From contig JARGFU010000016.1 of assembly GCA_029210625.1 (NCBI GenBank), positions 62,001 to 126,000 on the forward strand: a stretch of 64,000 nucleotides of DNA, given 5' to 3'. Both the position numbers and the translations under genes were made by a program. This DNA comes from Deltaproteobacteria bacterium. Lineage in GTDB: Bacteria > Myxococcota > Myxococcia > SLRQ01. Under the pieces are notes generated by a model. It did not search any database and was not told the DNA's origin. It was given only the letters and a program-made list of their open reading frames with translations. The first letter of the stretch is position 1, and each line of letters opens with the position of its first letter. Shown here in pieces: positions 28,105-37,629 of the stretch.

Positions 28105-28156
28105 GCGAGGGGGAATCGGGCCCCGGAGGGCCCGGATCCGGCCTTTTCGGGCCCCT

Positions 28157-29446
28157 CTAGGCGAGGGTCTTCATGACCTCCCGGGCGGCCGCGATCGTCG
28201 CGTCGATCGTCGCGTCGTCGTGGGCCAGGGAGACGAAGCCGGCCTCGAACTGGGAGGGGGCCACGTAGACGCCCTTCTCGAGCATGGCGGCGTGCCACTT
28301 GCCGAAGCGCCCGGTGTCGCTCTTGCGGGCATCGTCGCCGTTCAGGACGGGGCCCTCCTGGAAGTAGAAGCCGAACATGGCCCCCACCCGGGCGGTGCAG
28401 ATGGGGATGCCGGCCTCGGCGGCGGCGGCCTCGAGGCCGTCCACGAGGCGGTCGCAGGTCTTGCCGAGCCGCTCGAAGACCCCCGGCTCGGCCAGCTTCT
28501 TCAGGGTGGCGATGCCCGCAGCCATGGCCAGCGGATTCCCGGAGAGGGTGCCGGCCTGGTAGATGGGGCCGGCCGGGGCCATCTGGTCCATCAGGTCGGC
28601 CCGGCCGCCGTAGGCGCCCACCGGCAGGCCGCCGCCGATGACCTTGCCGAAGCAGGTGAGGTCGGGGCGGATGTCGAAGCGGGCCTGGGCGCCGCCGAGG
28701 GCGACCCGGAAGCCCGTCATGACCTCGTCGAAGATGAGGATCGCGCCGTGGGCGTCGCAGAGCTCGCGCAGGCCCTCGAGGAAGCCCTCCACCGGCGGGA
28801 TGCAGCCCATGTTGCCCACGACCGGCTCGAGGATCACGCAGGCGATCTCCTTCCCCTTCTGCTCGAAGAGGGCCTTCGCGGCCGCGAGGTCGTTGTAGGG
28901 GAGGGTGAGGGTGTGCTTCGCGAAGTCGGCGGGCACGCCGGGGGAGTCGGGGAGGCCGAGGGTCTCGACCCCCGAGCCGGCCTTCACCAGCAGGCTGTCC
29001 GCGTGGCCGTGGTAGCAGCCGTCGAACTTCACGATGTCGTCCCGGCCGGTGGCGCCCCGGGCCAGACGCAGGGCGCTCATGGTGGCCTCGGTGCCGCTGT
29101 TCACGAAGCGCACCTTCTCGAGGGAGGGCATCAGCTCGATGACCAGCTCGGCCAGCTCGTTCTCCCGCACGCTGGGCGCGCCGAAGCTCGTCCCCTGCTG
29201 CGCCGCGGCGGTGATGGCCGCGATGACGTCGGGGTCGGCGTGGCCGAGGATGGCCGGGCCCCAGGTGCCGACGTAGTCGATGTAGCTGTTGCCGTCGACG
29301 TCGGTCATCCGGGCGCCGGAGGCGCTGGCGATGACCAGGGGGTTGCCGCCGACGGCCTTGAAGGCGCGCACCGGCGAGTTGACCCCGCCGGGCATCAGCT
29401 GGCGGGCGCGGTCCATGATCTCCTGGCTGCGGCTGTGATCGAGCAA
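28157..29446 (-). CDS. hemL: Glutamate-1-semialdehyde 2,1-aminomutase
   Basis: 429 residues, normal length. This PLP enzyme converts glutamate-1-semialdehyde to 5-aminolevulinate in the C5 pathway of haem synthesis. Visible signatures are [76 protein letters not shown] and the PLP-lysine segment [17 protein letters not shown]. The start is TTG 29446, chosen for the AGGAG seven bases upstream; no closer ATG gives the family N-terminus [15 protein letters not shown]. Haem supply is relevant here, since the window encodes two large multihaem cytochromes, although the gene sits with gyrA. Confidence 0.97.
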   Translation of the reverse strand: MLDHSRSQEIMDRARQLMPGGVNSPVRAFKAVGGNPLVIASASGARMTDVDGNSYIDYVGTWGPAILGHADPDVIAAITAAAQQGTSFGAPSVRENELAELVIELMPSLEKVRFVNSGTEATMSALRLARGATGRDDIVKFDGCYHGHADSLLVKAGSGVETLGLPDSPGVPADFAKHTLTLPYNDLAAAKALFEQKGKEIACVILEPVVGNMGCIPPVEGFLEGLRELCDAHGAILIFDEVMTGFRVALGGAQARFDIRPDLTCFGKVIGGGLPVGAYGGRADLMDQMAPAGPIYQAGTLSGNPLAMAAGIATLKKLAEPGVFERLGKTCDRLVDGLEAAAAEAGIPICTARVGAMFGFYFQEGPVLNGDDARKSDTGRFGKWHAAMLEKGVYVAPSQFEAGFVSLAHDDATIDATIAAAREVMKTLA

Positions 29447-29455
29447 GGTGGTCTC

Positions 29456-30301
29456 CTAGTGGCCGGGGCGTTGATAGGACTCCTCGTCGGGGACGAGGGC
29501 CTTCTTGCGGGTCTTGAGGCGGGCGATCTTCACCTGCACCGCCCGGGGGTCGGGGTGGGTCTCGAGGGCCCGGATGTAGGCGGCGATGGCCTCGTCGGTC
29601 TTGCCCTGGCGGGCGAGGCAGTTGCCCTCCTCGACCCAGGCGCGGGGGACGAGGATGGAGGAGGCGTGCTCCTCGTGGAGGCGGGAGTAGGCCTTCAGGG
29701 CCTCGTCCAGCTTCTCCTCGGCCTGGAAGGCGCCGCCGATGAGGAAGAGGGCGTCGTCCACGTACTCCGAGTCCTCGTGCTTCTCGAGGAGGACCTGGGC
29801 CTCGGTGCGGGCCTGGGTCCAGTTGCCCTGGGCGTAGTAGCCCAGCGCCACCTCGTGCTGCCAGCGAGGGGCCTCCGGGGAGTCGGTGTCGGTGGCGATC
29901 AGCGCCTGGTAGAGGCCGACCGAGGCCGGCCGGTCGTCGAGGTCCTCGACGTGGATCCGGGCCATCCGCTCCCGGGCCCGCAGGGCCTCGGGGGAGGTCG
30001 GGTAGTCCTCGACCAGGGTCTGGTAGTAGCGCAGGGCCACCCGGGGCTGGTGGAGGTAGAGGTGGGTGAGCCGGCCGGCGGTCCAGAGAGCCTCGATGCG
30101 CAGGGGCCGGGCCTCGGCGCTGTTGTCTCCGCGGAGCGACTCGAGGGCCTTCTCGACCTGCGACATGGCGGCCTCGTGCCTCCCCTTGAAGGAGAGGTCG
30201 TCCGCCCGATCGAGGCACTGCCTCGCCTCGGGCTCACAGGAGGCCCCGCCGACAGCGAGCACGAGGAGGAGGGTCAGGCTGACGAGCCCGGCGCGCTTCA
30301 C
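29456..30301 (-). CDS. TPR-containing lipoprotein (BamD/YbgF-like)
   Basis: 281 residues. The lipoprotein signal ends AVGGASCEP (Cys about 22). The rest is helical with tetratricopeptide-like repeats ([60 protein letters not shown]). It is probably an envelope scaffold protein that binds partners; BamD and CpoB have this layout, but specific BamD residues were not checked. GTG 30301 overlaps the gyrA stop (GTGA), and the gene ends nine bases before the hemL TTG, so gyrA, this gene and hemL form one operon. Confidence 0.78.
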   Translation of the reverse strand: MKRAGLVSLTLLLVLAVGGASCEPEARQCLDRADDLSFKGRHEAAMSQVEKALESLRGDNSAEARPLRIEALWTAGRLTHLYLHQPRVALRYYQTLVEDYPTSPEALRARERMARIHVEDLDDRPASVGLYQALIATDTDSPEAPRWQHEVALGYYAQGNWTQARTEAQVLLEKHEDSEYVDDALFLIGGAFQAEEKLDEALKAYSRLHEEHASSILVPRAWVEEGNCLARQGKTDEAIAAYIRALETHPDPRAVQVKIARLKTRKKALVPDEESYQRPGH

Positions 30302-32856
30302 GCGCCCTCCTCCTCGCCGCCCTCGTCGCCCTCGTCGTCCATCTCGGTCTCCACCACCGGGGCCACGCCGGTGACCTTCTCCTCCCGGGAGCCCAGGGAG
30401 ATCAGCCGCACCCCCTGGGTGTTGCGGCCGATGATCGAGATGTCGGCGGTGGCCATGCGGATCAGCATGCCGGTGTTGGTGATGAGGATGATCTCGGCGT
30501 CCTCCTTCACCTGCACGGCGCCCACCACCGGGCCGTTCCGGTCGGTGGTCTTGATGGTGATGATGCCCTTCCCGCCCCGGGACTGCGTCCGGTACTCGTC
30601 CAGGGCGGTGCGCTTGCCGTAGCCGTTCTCGGTGATCGAGAGGATGGGGTCGTCCGAGCGCAGCACCTCGGCGCTGACCACCTGGTCTCCCGTGCCCAGG
30701 GCGATGGCGCGGACCCCGCGGGCGGTGCGGCCCATGGGGCGCACCTGATCCTCGGAGAAGCGGATGGAGAGCCCCCCGGCGGTGGTCACCAGCATCTCGC
30801 TCTTGCCGTCGGAGATCTGGGCGGTGATGAGGTCGTCGCCCTCGTCGATCGTCAGGGCGATGATGCCGCCCTGCCGCTGGTTGGCGAAGGCCGAGAGCGC
30901 CGTCTTCTTCACGTAGCCGCCGTGGGTGAACATGGCGATGAAGTGCTCGTCGTCGAAGCTCTCGATGGGCAGCACGGTGCGCAGCCGCTCGTCGCCGCGC
31001 ATGGAGATGAGGTTCACCACCGGCTTGCCCCGGGCGGCCCGGCTGGCCGCGGGGATCTCGTGGACCTTCAGCCAGTGGCAGCGGCCGTGGGAGGTGAAGA
31101 GCAAGAGCTGGGTGTGGGTCGAGGCGACGATCAGCTGCTCGACGAAGTCCTCTTGCTTCACCGAGGCGCCGGTCTTGCCGCGCCCGCCCCGCTTCTGGGA
31201 GCGGTACTCGTCCAGCGGGATGCGCTTGATGTAGCCGGCGTGGCTGACGGTGACGACCATGTCCTCGTCGGCGATCAGGTCCTCGATGGCGATCTCGCCC
31301 ACGTCGGCCTTGATCTGGGTGCGGCGCTCGTCGCCGTACTGCTCGCGGACCACCTTCAGCTCGCCGATGATCTCGTTGAGGAGGAGGCGGTCGTGGGCCA
31401 GGATCTCCTTGAGGCGGACGATCTCGTCGCGCAGGGTGAGCATCTCCGCCTCGAGCTTCTCGCGCTCGAGGCCGGTGAGGCGGGAGAGGCGCATCTCGAG
31501 GATGGCCTGGGCCTGGATGGCGTCGAGCTGGAAGATGCCGCTCGCGATGGCGGCGTCGATCTGGGCGTCGTGGGCGTCGACCAGCTGGGCGAAGCGGGGC
31601 TCGAAGCCCTTGAACTTCTCGGCGACCAGGAGGGCCTTGGCCTCGTCGGGGTCCCTCGACCCGCGGATGATCTCCACGACGCGGTCGATGTGGTCGGTGG
31701 CGACCACCAGGCCGGCCAGGACGTGGAAGCGGGCCTCGGCCTTCTCCAGCTCGAAGCGGCAGCGCCGGGTGACCACCTCGCGGCGGTGGTCGATGAAGCG
31801 CGCGATGCACTCCTTGAGGGTGAGCACCTTCGGCTGGCCCTGATCGATGGCCAGCATGGTGATGCCGAAGGTGGTCTGGAGCTGGGTCTGCTTGAAGAGG
31901 TTGTTGCGGACCACGTCGGCCATCGCGTCGCGCTTGAGCTCGATGACGATGCGCATGCCGTCGCGATCGGACTCGTCGCGAAGATCGGAGATGCCGGTGA
32001 GCTTCTTGTCGCGGACCAGCTCGGCGATCTTCTCGATGAGCTTGGCCTTGTTGACGTAGTAGGGGATCTCGGTGACCACGATCCGCTCGCGGTCCTCCTT
32101 CTTGCCGTAGATCTCCACCTCGGTCTTGGCGCGCACCTTTACGCTGCCCCGGCCGGTCTCGTAGGCCTGCCGGGCGCCGGAGACGCCCAGGAGGATGCCG
32201 CCGGTGGGGAAGTCCGGGCCCTTCACGAAGCGCATCAGGTCGGTCACCGACGCGTCCGGGTGATCGATGAGGTGCATCGTGGCGTCGATCACCTCCCGCA
32301 TGTTGTGGGGCGGGATGTTCGTCGCCATGCCGACCGCGATGCCCGACGCGCCGTTCACCAGCAGGTTCGGGAAGCGGGCCGGGAGGATCAGCGGCTCCTC
32401 GAGGGTCTCGTCGTAGTTCGGGCCGAAGTCGACGGTCTTCTTGTCGATGTCGGCGAGCAGGTCGCTCGCCAGCCGCTCCATGCGCACCTCGGTGTACCGC
32501 ATGGCCGCCGCGCGATCACCGTCGATCGAGCCGAAGTTGCCCTGCCCGTCGACCAGCGGGTAGCGCAGGGAGAAGTCCTGGGCGAGGCGCACCAGGGTGT
32601 CGTAGACCGCCTGGTCGCCGTGGGGGTGATACTTGCCGATGACGTCGCCGACGATGCGCGCCGACTTCTTGTAGGCCCGGCCGGCGGTGTTGCCGAGGTC
32701 CTGCATGGCGAAGAGGACCCGGCGGTGCACGGGCTTGAGGCCGTCGCGCACGTCCGGCAGGGCGCGGCCGATGATCACGGACATGGAGTAGTCGAGATAC
32801 GACCGCCGCATCTCGTCTTCGATGTTCACCGGGCGGGTGCTCGAGCCCTCGGTCAT
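30298..32856 (-). CDS. gyrA: DNA gyrase subunit A
   Basis: 852 residues. The breakage-reunion domain carries [30 protein letters not shown] and the catalytic Tyr in [11 protein letters not shown]. The C-terminal six-bladed DNA-wrapping domain includes a GyrA box (QKRGGRG at about nt 31200) that distinguishes gyrase from topoisomerase IV. It negatively supercoils DNA with GyrB, which is not in the window. In the quinolone-determining region the sequence is [11 protein letters not shown]: Gln at the E. coli Ser83 position, with Asp87 kept. ATG 32856 has GGAG upstream. A Glu/Asp-rich tail ends the protein. Confidence 0.97.
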   Translation of the reverse strand: MTEGSSTRPVNIEDEMRRSYLDYSMSVIIGRALPDVRDGLKPVHRRVLFAMQDLGNTAGRAYKKSARIVGDVIGKYHPHGDQAVYDTLVRLAQDFSLRYPLVDGQGNFGSIDGDRAAAMRYTEVRMERLASDLLADIDKKTVDFGPNYDETLEEPLILPARFPNLLVNGASGIAVGMATNIPPHNMREVIDATMHLIDHPDASVTDLMRFVKGPDFPTGGILLGVSGARQAYETGRGSVKVRAKTEVEIYGKKEDRERIVVTEIPYYVNKAKLIEKIAELVRDKKLTGISDLRDESDRDGMRIVIELKRDAMADVVRNNLFKQTQLQTTFGITMLAIDQGQPKVLTLKECIARFIDHRREVVTRRCRFELEKAEARFHVLAGLVVATDHIDRVVEIIRGSRDPDEAKALLVAEKFKGFEPRFAQLVDAHDAQIDAAIASGIFQLDAIQAQAILEMRLSRLTGLEREKLEAEMLTLRDEIVRLKEILAHDRLLLNEIIGELKVVREQYGDERRTQIKADVGEIAIEDLIADEDMVVTVSHAGYIKRIPLDEYRSQKRGGRGKTGASVKQEDFVEQLIVASTHTQLLLFTSHGRCHWLKVHEIPAASRAARGKPVVNLISMRGDERLRTVLPIESFDDEHFIAMFTHGGYVKKTALSAFANQRQGGIIALTIDEGDDLITAQISDGKSEMLVTTAGGLSIRFSEDQVRPMGRTARGVRAIALGTGDQVVSAEVLRSDDPILSITENGYGKRTALDEYRTQSRGGKGIITIKTTDRNGPVVGAVQVKEDAEIILITNTGMLIRMATADISIIGRNTQGVRLISLGSREEKVTGVAPVVETEMDDEGDEGGEEEGA

Positions 32857-32969
32857 CTTGGTGCTTCTCCTTCGGTGGGCCCATCGGCGGGCCGGCCCCG
32901 TGCTCGCCGCTGGCGGCGGATCCACGGGGCGCGGGCACCCCGGATCGGGGTGCCTCGAGAGGACGCGGA

Positions 32970-32998
32970 ATAATGCCCCGCCGGGGGCCTCCGGTCAA
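32970..32998 (-). promoter_or_regulatory. Putative sigma70-type promoter of gyrA
   Basis: Minus strand TTGACC (32998-32993), a 17-bp spacer, then CATTAT (32975-32970), which matches four of six consensus positions in the -10 box. Spacing is ideal. It would drive the gyrA-TPR lipoprotein-hemL operon. Confidence 0.6.
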
Positions 32999-33168
32999 CG
33001 CCTATGTGACCAATATTCAAGGGCTTTTTGCCGATTTCGGCCCTCTCCAACCCCCCGGAATCGGGGGGGCTTCCCCGGGCCTCGAAAAACTGTGGGGGAT
33101 CGCGGAGAAGGTGGCGTGGATCGCGGCCTTGGCCGGCTCAGGCAAACGTGATTTCAGGTACTTGCGGG

Positions 33169-33184
33169 TGGCACGGGGCCTGCT
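33169..33184 (+). promoter_or_regulatory. Near-consensus sigma54 (RpoN) promoter
   Basis: TGGCACGGGGCCTGCT matches the consensus TGGCACGRNNNTTGCW at all but one defined position. The invariant GG (33170-33171) and GC (33182-33183) are separated by exactly 10 bases. The start of transcription would fall near 33195, about 47 bases before the ATG at 33242. It needs an enhancer-binding activator; one FHA-type activator is encoded at 3536-4993, though nothing ties the two together. Confidence 0.75.
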
Positions 33185-33241
33185 TTGATCCGGCTTCGAA
33201 TCCATCCTCGCGCCCCGCAAGAGCGCCCAAGGGAGACCGCC

Positions 33242-35227
33242 ATGAAGATCGCCAAGCTGACCCTCGCCGCCGCCGCCGCGACCCTCCTCCTCGCCCCCGG
33301 CTGCAAGAACCTGGATCCGCCCTACGCCCTCGAGTCCGCGGACACCTGCGAGAAGCTGGAGAAGGAGATCAAGCTCCAGGCCCAGACCCAGATCCGCCTC
33401 AACTACGGCTGGATCAGCGGGCTGAACTTCATCAGCTGGGGGAAGGGCGGCGGGGGCTTCCTCGGCGGGATGGCCGAGGCCGACATGGCGGCCGGCGCCG
33501 CCCCCCGCAGCAGCAACAGCTCCTCCACCCCCCGCCTGCACTCGGACACCAACGTGCAGGTCGAGGGCGTGGACGAGGCCGACCTGGTCGAGACCGACGG
33601 CACCTACCTCTACGCCCTGGCCGGTGACCACCTGATCATCACCGAGGCGTGGCCGGCCGCCAGCGCCCACGAGGTCGGCCGCCTGAAGATCGAGGGCCAG
33701 GTGCAGGGCATCTACCTGCGCGAGGACGAGGACCGGGTGGCGGTGCTCTCCCAGCTCTGGAGCGCCCCGCAGCCCATCGCCGGCGGCAGCGCGCAGCTCT
33801 CCGGCGCCACCAACTCCGACATCACCAAGGTGACCCTGGTGAGCGTCGCCAACAAGGCCGCCCCGGTGGTCGAGCGCGAGACCTACCTCGAGGGCTTCCT
33901 CCACGACTCCCGGGTGGTGGGCGATCGCCTCTTCGTCGTCTCCTACGTCGATCTCTACTTCGACGACCTGATGTGGGCCGACTCCCAGGCCGAGGCCATG
34001 CGCCTCTCCAAGAACAGCACCCTGGACCAGTGGATGCCCAAGCGGGCGGACAACGTCCTGCGGGGCGGCAGCTGGAGCTCCGAGGAGACCGACATCTGCA
34101 ACTGCGCCGACGTGAACGTCTCCATCCGCCAGAGCGGCACCCACATGATGACCATCTCCTCCTTCGACGTGACCGACCCGACCTCCACGGTCGACGCCAC
34201 CTCGGTCCTCGGCTCGGTGGAGCAGGTCTACGCCAACGGCCGCAGCCTCTACATCTTCTCCGAGGAGCACGCGGACGGCCCCTGGCGCTCCTTCGACGGG
34301 CTGCGCGAGACCATCATCCACCGCTTCGACATCCCCGAGAACGGCACCAAGCCGACCTACGACGTCTCGGGCAAGGTGCCCGGCACCCTCACCAACCAGG
34401 GGGCCGCCGCCGCCCAGTTCTCCTCCGACGAGTTCGACGGCAAGCTGCGCATCGTCACCAACCAGATGGACGACGACTGGAACACCTCGGTCGGCCTCTA
34501 CGTCCTCGAGCCCGGCACCAACCAGCTGCGGATGGTCGGCATGGTCCCCGAGCTGGTGGAGAACGAGGAGGTCTACGCCGTGCGCTTCATCGGCGAGAAG
34601 GCCTACGTGGTGACCTTCCGCCAGATCGATCCCCTCTTCATCGTCGACCTCACCGACCCGCGCCGTCCCGAGGTGAAGGGTGAGCTGGAGATCCCCGGCT
34701 TCTCGAACTACCTCCACCCCATCGACGCGGACCACCTGCTGGGCATCGGCCTCGATGGCAGCGTCCAGGTCTCCCTCTTCGACGTCAGCGACGACATGAA
34801 CCCCGTGCGCGACTCCCAGCTGGTCCTCCCGAACACCGGCTGGTCCGAGGCCCAGAACGATCACCACGCCTTCAACTTCTTCGCGCCCCACGACGCCCTC
34901 TTCGTGCCGGTCTCCGACTGGGGCAGCAACGGCTCGAAGGTCAGCGTGATCCACGCCAAGGTGGACGAGCCCCTGGCCGAGCTCGGCCGGGTGAGCAACG
35001 CCACCCTGCGGACCGCCGCCGGCTTCGCCTCCAGCCAGTACGACTGGTGCGTCGACCAGCGCCGCTCGGTGGTCATCGAGAACGCCCTCTACGCCGTGAG
35101 CGGCGCGGGCATCACGGTCACCGAGGTGCGCAACCCCACCGCCGAGCTGGCCACCGTGCCCTTCGCCGGCATCGATCCCTGCGCCGACACCATCTACTAT
35201 GGCGGCGGCTGGGACGAGGGCTGGTAG
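33242..35227 (+). CDS. Secreted lipoprotein with beta-propeller domain (PF09826-type)
   Basis: About 661 residues. The signal peptide and lipobox are clear (ATLLLAPGCKN, Cys20). The bulk resembles the secreted beta-propeller family (COG4880): NVQVEGVDEADLVETDGTYLYAL is its hallmark opening, followed by LIITEAWPA, DRLFVVSYVDLYFDD, VYAVRFIGEKAYVVTFRQIDPLFIVDL and NYLHPIDADHLLGIG. Several Cys residues (ICNCADVN, DWCVD) may form disulphides outside the cell. The function of the family is unknown. ATG 33242 is chosen because GGGAG precedes it and the signal peptide starts there. It is preceded by a sigma54-type promoter and lies 84 bp before the porin-cytochrome genes, so shared regulation is possible. 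Confidence 0.82.
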   Translation: MKIAKLTLAAAAATLLLAPGCKNLDPPYALESADTCEKLEKEIKLQAQTQIRLNYGWISGLNFISWGKGGGGFLGGMAEADMAAGAAPRSSNSSSTPRLHSDTNVQVEGVDEADLVETDGTYLYALAGDHLIITEAWPAASAHEVGRLKIEGQVQGIYLREDEDRVAVLSQLWSAPQPIAGGSAQLSGATNSDITKVTLVSVANKAAPVVERETYLEGFLHDSRVVGDRLFVVSYVDLYFDDLMWADSQAEAMRLSKNSTLDQWMPKRADNVLRGGSWSSEETDICNCADVNVSIRQSGTHMMTISSFDVTDPTSTVDATSVLGSVEQVYANGRSLYIFSEEHADGPWRSFDGLRETIIHRFDIPENGTKPTYDVSGKVPGTLTNQGAAAAQFSSDEFDGKLRIVTNQMDDDWNTSVGLYVLEPGTNQLRMVGMVPELVENEEVYAVRFIGEKAYVVTFRQIDPLFIVDLTDPRRPEVKGELEIPGFSNYLHPIDADHLLGIGLDGSVQVSLFDVSDDMNPVRDSQLVLPNTGWSEAQNDHHAFNFFAPHDALFVPVSDWGSNGSKVSVIHAKVDEPLAELGRVSNATLRTAAGFASSQYDWCVDQRRSVVIENALYAVSGAGITVTEVRNPTAELATVPFAGIDPCADTIYYGGGWDEGW

Positions 35228-35311
35228 GCCCGGACCTGACGCTCCGGGGTGGGGGAGCTATCTGTGCGAGGGGCGATTGGCCCCTCCACCTCGAGCCCCC
35301 GCACCCCGAAG

Positions 35312-36793
35312 ATGGCCTACTGCTCCCGCTCCCCTCGCAGGCCGCCCGGCATTCCGTCCGGGTGTCTCCTCCTCCTGTTCGCGCTCTGGCCCGGGCTCTC
35401 CCGGGCCGAGGCGCCCGCGGACGAGCCCTCGCCGGCCGCCGCGGAGGAGACGGCCCTGGCCTCGCCCGGGCTGGTCTACTGGCTGACCGCCCGGCAGGGC
35501 TACCGCCTGCGGGACGCGCGCCCCGGCGATGAGGCCGCGGCCGATCCCCTGGCGCCCGTCGCGCCGGCGACCGATCAGGACCTGCACCTCGCCCTCGACG
35601 CCGGCCTCCTGAACGGCGCGGGGACCCTCGGCGCCGACCTGGCCCTGGGGGCCTGGCTGGACGCCGACGGGATCGCCGGCGATCCGGCGCCCCTGGCCTT
35701 CGCCTCGGTGCGGGACGGGGCAGCGGGCCGGGCGGCCAGCCTCTACCTCGCCTCGGTCTTCTACCGCCCCGGCGGCTGGCTGAAGGAGGTGCGGCTCGGC
35801 CGGATGAGCACCGGCTTCGGGACGCGCACCGTCTTCGACGGGGCCTCCCTCTCCCTGCTGCCCCTGCGCGGGCTGCGCAGCCCGGCGCTCGCGCGGCTCG
35901 AGCTCGTCGCCCTCGGCGGCCGCACCGCGCACCTCTACGAGCTCGACGGCGAGCACTTCGAGGACTGGCTCGGCGCGGTGGCCCTGCGCCTGCGGCCCCT
36001 GCGGGATCTGAAGCTCGCCCTGGACTACCGCCTGATGATCGAGGACTCGGCCAGCGCGGGGCTCGACCACGGCTACGGCCTCGAGGCGCAGTGGCGGATC
36101 AGTGACTTCCTCGGCGCCCGGCTCGAGGTGCGGGGGGTCGACGACGCGCTCTCCCGCCTCGCGCTGGCGGGGCGCTACTGGCACGAGGCCCTCGGCTTCG
36201 GGCTCGACGCCCGGATCGATCTGCAGCTCTCGACCCTGGAGGCCCTCAACGAGCGGGACGATCCCCTCTTCGCCATCCTCGGGCCGAGCCACCCCAACCT
36301 GCGCTGGGACCTCGACCTCTTCGAGGAGTTCGAGACCGGCCACGCGGACTACGTCCTCCACCTGGGCTGGCAGGGCCGGGAGCCCCTCGACGGGATCAGC
36401 GCCCCCTTCAACCGCCGCCAGGGCCGGCTCCACCTCACCGGCGACGCGCTCGAGCTGGTGATCCCGGGCCTGCAGGCCTCCCTCTCCCTCGAGTACCACC
36501 ACGACGGGGGCGACCTGGGCGAGGGCCTGCTGACCCTCGGCGGCGCCGCGGGCTACCGCTCCGAGGCGCTGCGCGGCCTCGGGGGCGAGCTCGGCAGCTA
36601 CTACCAGCGCTTCAAGTACGACTACTACGCGGACGTCGAGGAGCGGCAGGACGTGCGGACCTTCTTCGTCGCGGCCTTCGTCGACGCGCTCCCCTGGCTG
36701 GAGGTCCGCCTCCGCTACACCCTGGAGCACTTCGACCGCACCGCCCACTCCTTCCACTTCCTCCTCACCCAGCGCCTCGAGGGGGGACGGTGA
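35312..36793 (+). CDS. Outer-membrane beta-barrel protein, candidate porin of a porin-cytochrome conduit
   Basis: 493 residues with a signal peptide (LLLLFALWPGLSRAEA). The mature chain alternates polar and hydrophobic residues in many short strands, for example LKLALDYRLMIEDSA, LGARLEVRGVD and ASLSLEYHHDGG. It ends in a strand-like C-terminal segment (FHFLLTQRLEGGR). There are no Cys haem motifs. Size and fold fit the roughly 20-strand barrels that sheath cytochromes in Geobacter-type conduits. Its TGA overlaps the ATG of an 11-haem cytochrome, which overlaps in turn a lipoprotein multihaem cytochrome, and this arrangement is the main reason for the functional call. ATG 35312 is used because it immediately precedes the signal peptide. 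Confidence 0.75.
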   Translation: MAYCSRSPRRPPGIPSGCLLLLFALWPGLSRAEAPADEPSPAAAEETALASPGLVYWLTARQGYRLRDARPGDEAAADPLAPVAPATDQDLHLALDAGLLNGAGTLGADLALGAWLDADGIAGDPAPLAFASVRDGAAGRAASLYLASVFYRPGGWLKEVRLGRMSTGFGTRTVFDGASLSLLPLRGLRSPALARLELVALGGRTAHLYELDGEHFEDWLGAVALRLRPLRDLKLALDYRLMIEDSASAGLDHGYGLEAQWRISDFLGARLEVRGVDDALSRLALAGRYWHEALGFGLDARIDLQLSTLEALNERDDPLFAILGPSHPNLRWDLDLFEEFETGHADYVLHLGWQGREPLDGISAPFNRRQGRLHLTGDALELVIPGLQASLSLEYHHDGGDLGEGLLTLGGAAGYRSEALRGLGGELGSYYQRFKYDYYADVEERQDVRTFFVAAFVDALPWLEVRLRYTLEHFDRTAHSFHFLLTQRLEGGR

Positions 36794-37629
36794 TGCGAAC
36801 GACGCTCCTCCGGGCCCTCCTCCTGGCCCTCCTCCTCTCCGCCGGCCCCGGCCGGGCCGAGGAGGGGCCGGTCTTCTCCCACGCCGACCACATCGGCCGC
36901 GAGCCCGATGGGCCCTGTACGGCCTGCCACGCCGTCGAGGCGCCGAAGCCCACCCTGAAGGCGGAGCGCTGCATCTTCTGCCACGACGAGGACGACACCG
37001 CCCCCACGCGCTATCGCCTCCTCGACCGGGCGAAGCCGCTCCCCCTCGCGCTCCCCCACGAGCGCCACGCGAAGGAGGGCGACTGCCGGACCTGCCACGC
37101 CCGGACCGTCCGCGATCAGCTGGTGCAGGGCGAGGCCTTCATGCCCTCGTCGCTCTGCTTCGACTGCCACCAGGAGCGCCAGGTCGTCGCCGCCACCGAC
37201 CGCTGCGAGAGCTGCCACGGCGAGGGGAAGCGCCTGACGCCTCCGGCCGGTCACCGCGCGTCCAGCTGGATGCGGCGCCACGGGGAGGCCTCTCGCTGGA
37301 CCGGCGGGATCCACGGCGAGGACTGCGCCCTCTGCCACCGGGCCGACGCCTGCCAGACCTGCCATCAGCAGCGGGCGCCCGCCGATCACAACGGCCTCTG
37401 GCGCCTGCGCGGCCACGGCCGGGTGGCCGCCTGGGATCGGGAGGGCTGCAAGACCTGCCACGAGTCGGGGCAGTGCGTCGCCTGCCACCGCAGCACCCAG
37501 CCGCTCAACCACCAGGGCGCCTGGACCTCGCTCCACGGCGCCGTGGCCGGGGACCGGGAGAACCCCTCCTGCCTGACCTGCCACCGGCCGACCGCCTGCG
37601 TCGCCTGCCACGCGGGAGCCACGCCATGA
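36793..37629 (+). CDS. Periplasmic multihaem c-type cytochrome with 11 CXXCH sites
   Basis: About 278 residues with a cleavable signal (ALLLALLLSAGPGRA) and no lipobox. I count 11 CXXCH motifs: CTACH, CIFCH, CRTCH, CFDCH, CESCH, CALCH, CQTCH, CKTCH, CVACH, CLTCH and CVACH. That is one haem per 23 or so mature residues, a dense nanowire-like packing. Extra His residues (HADH, HERH, DHNG) can supply distal ligands. It should sit on the periplasmic side of the barrel encoded just upstream and pass electrons through it. ATG 36793 overlaps the barrel stop; a GTG one codon earlier is also possible. It overlaps the next cytochrome gene by four bases (ATGA). Confidence 0.93.
   Translation: MRTTLLRALLLALLLSAGPGRAEEGPVFSHADHIGREPDGPCTACHAVEAPKPTLKAERCIFCHDEDDTAPTRYRLLDRAKPLPLALPHERHAKEGDCRTCHARTVRDQLVQGEAFMPSSLCFDCHQERQVVAATDRCESCHGEGKRLTPPAGHRASSWMRRHGEASRWTGGIHGEDCALCHRADACQTCHQQRAPADHNGLWRLRGHGRVAAWDREGCKTCHESGQCVACHRSTQPLNHQGAWTSLHGAVAGDRENPSCLTCHRPTACVACHAGATP

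Larger units (their letters stand above)
32857..33241. other. Divergent intergenic region between gyrA and the beta-propeller lipoprotein
   Basis: 385 bp. It holds the gyrA promoter (32970-32998, minus strand) with a leader of about 105 bases, and the sigma54-type promoter at 33169-33184 for the plus-strand gene. Between them (about 33000-33160) is a more AT-rich stretch with short direct and inverted words but no gene that I can support. Activator sites for a sigma54 promoter would be expected there. Confidence 0.6.

Noticed and set aside
28105-28156. GC-rich palindromes after hemL as a terminator
   Set aside because: Several overlapping GGGCCC/CCGGATCCGG words fold, but no T-tract follows on the minus strand.
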